From Porphyridium purpureum (lineage: Eukaryota; Rhodophyta; Bangiophyceae; Porphyridiales; Porphyridiaceae), in the NCBI GenBank assembly GCA_008690995.1, contig VRMN01000009.1, positions 372,001 to 436,000 of the forward strand: DNA of 64,000 nucleotides, in the 5' to 3' direction. This document shows, piece by piece, positions 38,319 through 46,309 of the stretch (its first letter is position 1; the number at the start of each line of letters is the position of its first letter). The notes beneath the pieces were generated by a model. The model was not told the DNA's origin and ran no database searches. It saw only the letters and a program-made list of their open reading frames with translations. The position numbers and the translations under genes were made by a program.

Positions 38319-40142
38319 TCAGCAAAACCAACTCAACTCCTGGTCCTCGGGCGGAGCCTCTGGAACACGGTAGGCAAGAGGGACTTCCTTGGCACGCCGA
38401 GACACTTCAGCGTTGAACAGTGTCTCAAAAGTCACAGAAGAAAACTCGCTAACCCCGCCGGGTGGCTGCGGGGGTGGCGGAATGGCACCTTTTCTTCGCA
38501 CGTCCGCACTGAATGCCTCGCAGAAACGCGCCACGGCGGGACAGTAGTGCCGCCGCAGTGCCTCGATTTCCCACAACGAGCTCTGCATTGCACCGCATCG
38601 TGCTGGATCGATCTCCGTGTCATCATACACATCCACGCCCGCTGCTACTGCTGCAAGCTCAGCTGGGTCCACTGTTGCATCCTTCCCACCGTTGCCAGTA
38701 TCCGCGTCGTTTCCAGCCGAGAAGAAATCGAGCCCAACTAATGTGTGACGCCTCTCTGCACCATCAGTATCGTTGAATGTTCGATGCACGAGAAAGTATA
38801 CGCTGGGGTGCTTGCGAACCAACTGGACGGCCAAGCGGACGCACCACAGGGAGCCATATGCAGGGGCCAGCATGGCACGTCGCAAGAGGCGCTTCAGAAA
38901 GGCCGCCACCAAATATCCCGGTATGTACCTGCTAATGACAAACATCGAGATCAGGTCCATGTACTTGGCCCGGTCCTTCATCACGAACAGGTCTGTAGTC
39001 AAGAGAGAGTAGAGTTTGTGGTAGAATAGCGGATAGTCCAGGCTGTGATTTTGCACCAAGAAGAAAAGCGCCTCCAAAGCCAGGAATGAAGATACGCCCC
39101 CGAGATTGTACGCATTGGTCAGAAAGTCGCTGAGCCGCACAGGATGTGACATGACGGGCAGAACCTGGTGCGACAGGTCCTTTAGCACTTGAGCCTGAAC
39201 CGGTGCAGACAGATCCAGCCCGAGAAATGCCAGCCATGCTTCTCCATACGCGCGCCGCTGTGCTTTGAGCAGGCTTCGTCCGCTGCCTCGCTCGTCCACT
39301 TTCTTGCGCTTTGCTCCCGTGTGGCTCGCTTCGCCTTGCTTGCGAGTCTCTTCAAGTAACTGCTCAACGTACTCGTCCTTCCCCATATCCAAAACCTGTT
39401 GCACCAGGCCACCCACACAGCCTAGCAATTTGAGCACATTTGCTTCCACAACGAGAACCGCAGCACTTTCGGCAGCCCTGAGACAGACCGAGTGTGCTGA
39501 CTGCAACAGCACGAGCCGCACGTCATCATACTTGGATCCCAAGAGTTGGCACACATCGTCGATCAGAGTTGGTGCATCCCGACATTTACCGGTGAGCATC
39601 CTCTGCACGAGCTCGCGTAGCGCACTGTCCCACGCAGGCTGCGCAACCAACACGCCCAGTGCGGTCTTTTTCAATGCGCCATGCGAAGTATCCGCAGAGC
39701 ACAGGGCGTCGATCGCAAGGGCGCTGAACGACTTTTTCTGCACGTCCACCCAGTCTGCCAGCGCGGCGAGGGTATCATTCATTTCTAGCGAAGATGATCC
39801 ATTTGGCTCGTCAAGCGCACTGGTCTCGTCTGCGTCGTTGTCCCCGTCACGCGTATTGTGAAGCAAGCCGTGCACGTACCCGAAAGCTCGCCGCGTGGCG
39901 TGAAACGCTTCGACCGCTTCCTTGAGCTGCAACCCCGCCGCAGTGCGACCAAGCGCCTCCTCGCCCAAGCAGCAATGCCTCCGCACAGCCTCGAGCATTT
40001 GTTCTAGCAAGTTCGCCTCCTGCGCAGGATGTTTGCGCACGCGCTCTTCGAGAGCGCGAACGCTTAGGTCTGCATCTTTTGGCACGCCTTCGCGTTCGTC
40101 TTCCTCTCCAATGGCTGGTGGCGCTCGTCTTTTCCGCGCCAT
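38319..40142 (-). CDS. NOC4: Nucleolar complex protein NOC4 (CBF/MAK21 family)
   Basis: 607 aa from the ATG at 40140-40142 (MARKRRAPPAIGEED). The N-terminal half is helical; the CBF/MAK21 domain follows: LPVMSHPVRLSDFLTNAYNL, GGVSSFLALEALFFLVQNHS, LDYPLFYHKLYSLLTTDLFV, YIPGYLVAAFLKRLLRRAML, and the family hallmark SSLWEIEALRRHYCPAVARF. NOC4 pairs with NOP14 in the small-subunit processome and is needed for 40S production. It has an acidic/Lys-rich insert near residue 290. It is convergent with the SBDS-like gene. Confidence 0.9.
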   Translation of the reverse strand: MARKRRAPPAIGEEDEREGVPKDADLSVRALEERVRKHPAQEANLLEQMLEAVRRHCCLGEEALGRTAAGLQLKEAVEAFHATRRAFGYVHGLLHNTRDGDNDADETSALDEPNGSSSLEMNDTLAALADWVDVQKKSFSALAIDALCSADTSHGALKKTALGVLVAQPAWDSALRELVQRMLTGKCRDAPTLIDDVCQLLGSKYDDVRLVLLQSAHSVCLRAAESAAVLVVEANVLKLLGCVGGLVQQVLDMGKDEYVEQLLEETRKQGEASHTGAKRKKVDERGSGRSLLKAQRRAYGEAWLAFLGLDLSAPVQAQVLKDLSHQVLPVMSHPVRLSDFLTNAYNLGGVSSFLALEALFFLVQNHSLDYPLFYHKLYSLLTTDLFVMKDRAKYMDLISMFVISRYIPGYLVAAFLKRLLRRAMLAPAYGSLWCVRLAVQLVRKHPSVYFLVHRTFNDTDGAERRHTLVGLDFFSAGNDADTGNGGKDATVDPAELAAVAAGVDVYDDTEIDPARCGAMQSSLWEIEALRRHYCPAVARFCEAFSADVRRKGAIPPPPQPPGGVSEFSSVTFETLFNAEVSRRAKEVPLAYRVPEAPPEDQELSWFC

Positions 40143-40258
40143 CGTGATCCGAACGGTTCGTGTTCGCACTAATCACGCGGATGACTCAAGGTTCTTTCCT
40201 CTGCCCGTCTCGCCCGCGTGTCGTCGGCGGTGAAACAAAGAGGACGCTGTGAAGTCGC

Positions 40259-41593
40259 ATGGCTTTTGTGAGTGGCGGTGCGCATCATGTGCGATGGCGA
40301 CGGAACGCCGCCTCGTCTATGCGTCGTCGGGAGATTGACTGCAGCACATGTGCACTTCGAGCGCGTGCTGCGCCAGGCATCGCGCTGGAGGCGAAAGACC
40401 ATGATCGAAGCGGCGGCGAGTTGAACGATGCGGTGAGTCAGTTGCAGAGGTCAAATGATGCAGTACAAGTGCTGGGCGTGGTAAAGCAGTACCGCAGGAT
40501 TCTGCGTGCCCAACACGTCGCGCCGCACCTCGAGCGTGTTTCACGCTGGCTTATGCAGTCACAGCTAGGTCCCGAATCTGAGTGTGACCGTGACGACACG
40601 CTCGACGAACAGATTTGGGAGACCATGGTTTGGCCCACGCTTGTCCAGGCAATGGAGTGGCAGTCGAAAGCAGGTACACCAGCTGCGCCTGCGGAGAAAA
40701 TTGCTATGCATGTCATCAATACTTTGCATGCAGCGGCACTGTTGTTTCCTGGAAAAGTGCTGCCGCGCCCACGCACGGGAAAGCGCGTAGCTGCGCATCG
40801 TTTGCTGACCGGTAGACTGTCGCAGCTCGAGCGAGTGTGCTCGTACCTGGATGCCCAACGCTCTGAGTGGCATGAAGATACAGTTCTCATTTCGCGGCTT
40901 TGGTGGGCTTGCGTTTGCCTTGGCGTGCAGCGTATGCCGCACGGCGTGGAGGCGCACATGAAGAGCCTTCCATTTGAGCTGCATCCGTGCCTGCTCGGTA
41001 GCGACAAGAAGAAGATGGAGCTGAGCGTGCAACAGCTTGTCAAGGAAATAGAATTGAAGCACGATACGATCAATGTGAATGGAAAGCAGGTCAAGGAATT
41101 GCGGCAGACGGCGTGGATGTCGACCACGCGCTCGTTCGAGTACTCGGGTAAGACCATGCCTCCCTTGCCATTTTCACCAACGGTGGAGCGCGTACGGGAG
41201 ACGCTGAAACGGGAGCTGGGTCTCGACTTTGACGGATGCCTCATCAATTACTACGAGGATGGCAAGGTCGCGATGAGCTACCACCAGGACCCGGACATGG
41301 GCACGATCTGGGAGCATGACACATGCGTGGTTAGTGTAGGAGCGACGCGTGTCTTTTGCGCGCGACGGGTACCGTCAGTGGCGCTCGGCGTACCAGAAAC
41401 GACTGAAACATCGACCGAGCCCGACCGGTACGAGTTTTGCGTACGTGATACTGACGTTCTACACATGAAGCATGACTGTCAGCGTCTGTTTGAGCATTGC
41501 ATCAAGAAGATGAAAGGCAAAAGTTTCGCCGGGCCTCGAATCAGTTTGGTTTTCAAAAAGGCTATAATACCTGCTCCGCAGGACCAAACTTGA
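40259..41593 (+). CDS. AlkB-like 2-oxoglutarate/Fe(II) dioxygenase, probably plastid-targeted
   Basis: 444 aa from the ATG at 40259 (MAFVSGGAHHVRWRRNAASS). The Arg/Ser/Ala-rich start with MAFV looks like a red-algal plastid transit peptide. Residues ~60-250 are a helical region without a known domain. The C-terminal 170 residues carry the AlkB core: LINYYEDGKVAMSYHQDPDM (HxD iron ligands), CVVSVGATRVFCARR, DVLHMKHDCQRLFEHCI (third His) and GPRISLVFK (2-oxoglutarate Arg). Such enzymes remove alkyl groups from nucleic acids or proteins. Its start lies 116 bases from the divergent NOC4 start. Confidence 0.82.
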   Translation: MAFVSGGAHHVRWRRNAASSMRRREIDCSTCALRARAAPGIALEAKDHDRSGGELNDAVSQLQRSNDAVQVLGVVKQYRRILRAQHVAPHLERVSRWLMQSQLGPESECDRDDTLDEQIWETMVWPTLVQAMEWQSKAGTPAAPAEKIAMHVINTLHAAALLFPGKVLPRPRTGKRVAAHRLLTGRLSQLERVCSYLDAQRSEWHEDTVLISRLWWACVCLGVQRMPHGVEAHMKSLPFELHPCLLGSDKKKMELSVQQLVKEIELKHDTINVNGKQVKELRQTAWMSTTRSFEYSGKTMPPLPFSPTVERVRETLKRELGLDFDGCLINYYEDGKVAMSYHQDPDMGTIWEHDTCVVSVGATRVFCARRVPSVALGVPETTETSTEPDRYEFCVRDTDVLHMKHDCQRLFEHCIKKMKGKSFAGPRISLVFKKAIIPAPQDQT

Positions 41594-41929
41594 AACGAAC
41601 GCTTTGAATGGAGAATTGGCCCAAGAAGGAGGGTGGATTGCGCTGTAAATGGAAGTGCTGGTTAATCCGACTCTTGTGAGGTCGATTTCTTTTGCAATTT
41701 CCCAAAGCCAAATGCGCTGGGCTCCGTCATGGGATTATTCTAACCGCATAATTAGCACCAAACACCAGACGTGCAGCACGAGCGTGCTCACAATGTCGGC
41801 TAACGGGAGCGGGAAAACGAATCACCACACGATCTTATCAAGTGCAGCGCAGGAAATAGAACAGAGTCGTGTATTTCTGACCACAGGAGGCCTATTCGCT
41901 GAACGCAAGCTGCACTCACTACCAACGTA
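41594..41929. other. Convergent spacer, 336 bp
   Basis: Between the AlkB-like and carrier gene stops. No gene seen. Confidence 0.6.
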
Positions 41930-43063
41930 TCATTCCATAAAGTGTGATCGGTATGCCTCGCGCAGCTGCTCCACAAAAATGAACATGAGCACAGTATGGG
42001 AGCCGCACCTGCCATAGTACGGCAAAAAGCCCTTCCAGAGCGCCATCGTCCCTTCTGCACGTGCCACAGTCGAGATGGTCTGGAACGTGCTCCGGTATGG
42101 GAGCGTGCCTGATACGGGGTCCTTTTTCTGCGAGCTCATCTTATTCTTGGCTGTCTCAAACGGCATGGTGATGATACTGTACAGCAGCCCAGCGGACATG
42201 GACGCATAAAACACGTTTGAGAGTGAGCCCTGCTTGACACCCAGCCCGGCGTAAGTTTGCTTGAACTGATCGTACGTCCCGACCTGCGTGGCACCCACCA
42301 GCATGCACCGCATCACAAACGGAGCGGAGCCGCGCCAAAAGGTGCTGACGCCTTCTTCCGACACAATGCGCGTAGCGGCGTTCAGCACAGAAGTGTATTT
42401 GCGTCTCTGATCGAGCGGCAATGACGCGTCATTGCTCATACGCACAAGCGAGACTTCTGCCGGGCACGAGATGAATGCGGCCGCGCCTCCGGAGGCGACA
42501 CCCACGATGAGGCGCGACAGGAGATCTGTCTCACGGTACTTTGCGAGCTGGTCCCGGAACACCTCAAAGAGCCCAAAGCGCGATGTAGCGTAAAACACCT
42601 GCCTAAGAATGCCCGCGCTCAGCCCCTTGTACAAGGTCAAGACGCCTTCATTCCTCACAATATTTCTAGTGAACGTTGGGAACGAGTCATTGCCGCCGCT
42701 CAAGTTCATCCGAATCGCCACCGTATTGAACGGGTGACACAAGATCCAGCCCATGATACCGCCCAACCCTGCGGTCGAGAACTGGACGACTTTCGACAAT
42801 GGTTTCTGCGCGGGCGCGGGCGCGGAGACCTGCACGGTCTGCGCCGCTTCCGCCGGAGACATAGCGACCCACTGCGGCGCTGCTGATGGCAATGCCGATG
42901 TCGTTGCCAGAGACGCCGACGACGACGACGCGCGCCGTTGATTCTGCGCCATCGCATGCATCACCATGCGCACGCTCGGCCGCCACGCTCCATCCATCGC
43001 CGCATGTGCGGCATCTCCATTCACAGAGCCTCCTGCATCATGCACACGCCCCATGCTCCCCAT
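41930..43063 (-). CDS. Mitochondrial 2-oxoglutarate/malate (dicarboxylate) carrier
   Basis: 377 aa, ATG at 43061-43063, with an unusually long N-terminal extension (~90 residues, Ala/Ser-rich, several in-frame Met) before the carrier. Three Solcar repeats carry signatures HPFNTVAIRM, CPAEVSLVRM and MPFETAKNKM, with YKGLSAGILRQVFYATSRFG, FWRGSAPFVMRCMLVGATQV and WKGFLPYYGR. These match the OGC/DTC group (SLC25A11), which swaps 2-oxoglutarate for malate across the inner membrane. The extension may be a transit peptide or mis-started. Confidence 0.88.
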   Translation of the reverse strand: MGSMGRVHDAGGSVNGDAAHAAMDGAWRPSVRMVMHAMAQNQRRASSSSASLATTSALPSAAPQWVAMSPAEAAQTVQVSAPAPAQKPLSKVVQFSTAGLGGIMGWILCHPFNTVAIRMNLSGGNDSFPTFTRNIVRNEGVLTLYKGLSAGILRQVFYATSRFGLFEVFRDQLAKYRETDLLSRLIVGVASGGAAAFISCPAEVSLVRMSNDASLPLDQRRKYTSVLNAATRIVSEEGVSTFWRGSAPFVMRCMLVGATQVGTYDQFKQTYAGLGVKQGSLSNVFYASMSAGLLYSIITMPFETAKNKMSSQKKDPVSGTLPYRSTFQTISTVARAEGTMALWKGFLPYYGRCGSHTVLMFIFVEQLREAYRSHFME

Positions 43064-43389
43064 CTTCCCAAAGCCGAAGCGCTCTCCTTCTTGTCCTTCT
43101 TCTCTCTTGCTCTCTCGCCCGCCCGACGCGCTTTTTCTGGCCCCTTTGTCTTGAGTACTGTTCTAACTGTACTTCTTCCAGAGTTTCGGTTTTTGGTTTT
43201 GCTTGCGCGCGAGCTGGAGAAGGAGAAAGGTGAATGGCACGGCGGGATTGATTGACTGACTGACTGACTAACTGGCTCACGCGCGCTGCGTGATGAGTCC
43301 GCGCGCCGCAAACACGCGGCGCCTGCGCTGCTCCTGCACTGCGCTGTGTGGAGAGAGTGAGTGAACGTACGCCGGCAATTGGTTGGCTC
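43064..43389. other. Upstream region of the carrier gene
   Basis: C/T-rich on the plus strand at 43065-43140 (purine-rich in the carrier sense). A GACT microsatellite (about five units) at 43250-43272. No gene. Confidence 0.6.
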
Positions 43390-44234
43390 GCAAGGTGTAG
43401 CGTCGTGGCTGTTCATGCGTTGGAGTGTGACCTAGAGGTGCTCGGTGCTACTGTGCTACGGTGCTGTGTGTCCCCGCGAGGCCGAGATGCTGGGCTTGCC
43501 GTGAGCTTGCACTGTATGGTGCAAGTGGTATTCAAGCTGGTTGACGAAACATGCATCTTCGAGACGTTTTCTACCTACTTTGACTCGCCGTTTCGGACGC
43601 CTTTCGGGCGCGTGCAACTCGGACGGGCGTTTGCACCATGCATTCCCGAATACGTAAACGTCGCAGCACTCTCAGGGTCCGGCGGTGGACGCGACGGCCT
43701 GATCTCTCCGGTGTTGAATGTTCTCGGCGACAGCACCGCGCGTGCCTTTTGCCAGGAATCTCGACGTGCAGAGAGTGGGATATTAAAGATCACGCTCGTG
43801 CGCACGAATGGAAAAGCTCGTTCCTAAGCACCTCGTTTGATTGGGATTTGGCTTGGTTTCGTGGGTGAATAGAGAGCGTGACCACTTCTGGAGTGTTTCA
43901 CGTGGGCAGTTCTGGGACAGCTGCTGGACAAGCTTTTCCGGCATGCATGCTGATATCTAGTGCATCAGTAGCCACAGAATTGAATGGTTTGATTTCCTCA
44001 GTTATAGGCCAGCGATTCGATGTGGAGATAAAGGCGCTCAATATGCACGTGCTTTTCATTCCATTCACAGAGCCAGGTGTCTCGCCATTGTCGATGCCGC
44101 CGCCAACATCCTGGGTTTTGACCGCATCTTACATGTCGTTTTCATCAGTGTGCTGTGATCGCGGCCACTTGAGTCACAGGGAGGCACGCGAACTTGCAAA
44201 TTCTGGCGACCGCACTCAAGCTGATGTGAAGTGA
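43390..44234 (+). pseudogene. Coding-like frames of an unidentified gene, possibly RAD9-like
   Basis: A frame without ATG until 43516 runs to 43827 (VVFKLVDETCIFETFSTYFD, then LKITLVRTNGKARS). The next frame continues with WKSSFLSTSFDWDLAWFRG, stops at 43868, and resumes in the same frame with LISSASVATELNGLISSVIG and VEIKALNMHVLFIPF, ending at 44234. The order of features faintly recalls the PCNA-like domain of RAD9 (9-1-1 clamp), but I cannot confirm that. The breaks suggest an intron-bearing gene, decay or sequence errors. Confidence 0.3.
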
Positions 44235-44557
44235 AAATTCTGGTGACTACGAGCCGTCAACAACTGTCATTTCTGCCGCCAAAGTTTTTGCGAACCTTCG
44301 CGCGCCCTGCCATCCACGATGATCAGGAGAAACGATGCGCCTGTTTAGACAAGGACGTAAGCCATCTTTACGAAGACCGGGCTTAGACACCAACGCAGTC
44401 TTTGATTCTGCTGAGGAACTTCCATCGCTACCAGAAACCCAACTGTTTGAGATAAAGCTCGCGAGCTCAAGAAAAATTTACCAGAGAACATGAACCCGAG
44501 GCGAGACAGCGATCAGGGCGTTGGCCGATTAGTTTGGTTGGTGTGGAGTTTGACAAC
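44235..44557. other. Upstream region of the HAD phosphatase gene
   Basis: 323 bases. No gene or clear motif seen. Confidence 0.5.
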
Positions 44558-45652
44558 ATGACTGTGGGAGAAGGCTTGTGCTACATTGGCACTAGCGCTG
44601 GCATCGGATGCGCCACGGAGCAAGCGGGTTCCAGATACAGCACTTGGCGTTGCGAGCGGAGTCACGGACGCGCGGCATCTTCGCATACGCTGAAACGGTC
44701 GCGGGCTTCGGTTAATGGTCTGGCTGCGGTGCGTGTTGGTGCACAGCCGCGCGGTCATACGCCAGCAGTCTGCATGTGCGCGGGTCTGGACGGGAGAAGT
44801 GGCGGCTCACTATCGAGCGCGCGCGCGCTTATTTTTGATTGCGACGGCGTGATTCTCGAATCCGAATCATTGCATAGAGAGGCTTACAATCAGGTGTTCC
44901 GCGAGTTTAATATCGCGTACGAATGGAGCGAAGAGTACTACGACGGCCTGCAGAATAAGGTGGGCGGCGGGAAGCCCAAGATGCGTTACTATTTTAACAA
45001 GTATGGCTGGCCGGACTCGTCATTGTTTCCGGCACCGCAAGACGACGAGGAAGCTCAGACTCGGCTGGTGGACGAGCTGCAGGATCGCAAAACCGAGATT
45101 TATAAGGAATTCATTGCTACGGGAGTGGCGAAACAACGGCCTGGGATTCTGCGCCTCATGGATGAAGCCATTGCAGCCAAGCAGCGACTCAACCTGAAGC
45201 TCGCTATTTGTTCGGCGTCGACCAAGAGCTCGTGCCTCTTTACGCTCGACAACTTGGTCGGCCCGGAGCGTCTGAAACATTTTGATGTCATTCTTGCCGG
45301 GGACGATGTGCCACAGAAAAAACCAGACCCCATGATTTACAACGTGTGCCTCGAAAGGCTCAGCAGCGCCGGTGGCGGCGTTAGAATCGACCGCGCGCAG
45401 TGTCTGGTGGTTGAAGACAGCAAAATCGGTCTGCAGGCAGCAAAGGATGCCGGCATGAAGTGTATCATTACTTATACGCCCAGCACAGCCTCGCAGGACA
45501 TGTCTGACGCGGACGCGGTGATACCGAATTTGGGCGAGTGCAATGGCTCTGGTGACCCCGTCGTCACGCTCGATATGCTCTTCCCGGAGTCGGCGGATCA
45601 ACCGCTTCTTGCTACCTTTCACGCGCAGTATAAAAAGCTTGCGCCTCTTTAA
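44558..45652 (+). CDS. CbbY-like HAD phosphatase, probably plastid
   Basis: 364 aa from the ATG at 44558 (MTVGEGLCYIGTSAGIG); a TTG lies upstream. A leader of ~90 residues rich in Ser/Arg/Ala fits a plastid transit peptide. HAD motifs: ALIFDCDGVILESE (nucleophile Asp), LAICSASTKSS, AGDDVPQKKPDP (Lys) and CLVVEDSKIGLQAAKDAGM (acidic pair). The segment VGGGKPKMRYYFNKYGWP is shared with Arabidopsis At4g39970-type CbbY-like proteins; CbbY removes phosphate from xylulose-1,5-bisphosphate, a Rubisco inhibitor. The substrate here is inferred. Confidence 0.88.
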   Translation: MTVGEGLCYIGTSAGIGCATEQAGSRYSTWRCERSHGRAASSHTLKRSRASVNGLAAVRVGAQPRGHTPAVCMCAGLDGRSGGSLSSARALIFDCDGVILESESLHREAYNQVFREFNIAYEWSEEYYDGLQNKVGGGKPKMRYYFNKYGWPDSSLFPAPQDDEEAQTRLVDELQDRKTEIYKEFIATGVAKQRPGILRLMDEAIAAKQRLNLKLAICSASTKSSCLFTLDNLVGPERLKHFDVILAGDDVPQKKPDPMIYNVCLERLSSAGGGVRIDRAQCLVVEDSKIGLQAAKDAGMKCIITYTPSTASQDMSDADAVIPNLGECNGSGDPVVTLDMLFPESADQPLLATFHAQYKKLAPL

Positions 45653-45746
45653 GAGACCAGCGGGTGTCCGCAGGCTGGCATACTCACTTCCTCGCTGGTT
45701 TTGACACGTAAATGATTTGTTATTCTTTGATCAACAGCCGCCTACC

Positions 45747-46202
45747 TTACCCAAAGTCCATTTTCATCCCTTGGTCAGGCTTGCGACCGGTGTCGCCCTC
45801 CTTTTCGTCGCTTGCTCCATTCACCTCGCCAACCTTAGAGTCCATTCGGATGTTCCCGTCCTCATCAGGGCTCCCGATTTTCCCCGTTTGCTTTTCGTGC
45901 TCGGTATCATGTTGCCTTTCGGTCGCGCAAGAACCGGACGCGGGCTCCGGGCGGTCCAGTTCGCCAAGCTGCGCCTCGAGTGCGTTCTTTTGACGGTACA
46001 GATCACGTAGCTCGCTCTCATACTGCTCGAGCAGCTGCTGCTCTATCGCGCGCTGTCGCGCAAGCGGCGAGTCGCCAAAGAGCGCCCGCTCGACTCTCGT
46101 GTTCTGCAAGATGCGCTCACGGAAGGCGTCCATCTTGTCCTCGGGCGCGCCGTCAAAGACGTGCACCCGTCTTGGCGGCCCATTTCCTTCCCGCATCGCC
46201 AT
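45747..46202 (-). CDS. Small coiled-coil protein of unknown function
   Basis: 151 aa, ATG at 46200-46202. Residues ~40-85 form a strong helix (AIEQQLLEQYESELRDLYRQ), likely a coiled coil; the C-terminal third is acidic, polar and probably disordered. It starts MAMREGNGPPRRVHVFDGAP. No family recognised. It sits between the HAD gene (convergent) and MON2 (same strand, ~105 bases beyond). Confidence 0.6.
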   Translation of the reverse strand: MAMREGNGPPRRVHVFDGAPEDKMDAFRERILQNTRVERALFGDSPLARQRAIEQQLLEQYESELRDLYRQKNALEAQLGELDRPEPASGSCATERQHDTEHEKQTGKIGSPDEDGNIRMDSKVGEVNGASDEKEGDTGRKPDQGMKMDFG

Positions 46203-46309
46203 TCTCACCCACTCCCCTCGTCGCCCTCCGTCTTATCGGGAAACGCGTGGGGAAGCGAGGTTGCTGCGTCAATCAATCTTTACTTGCTGCTTGCGGCCAA
46301 GCCAAGGCA

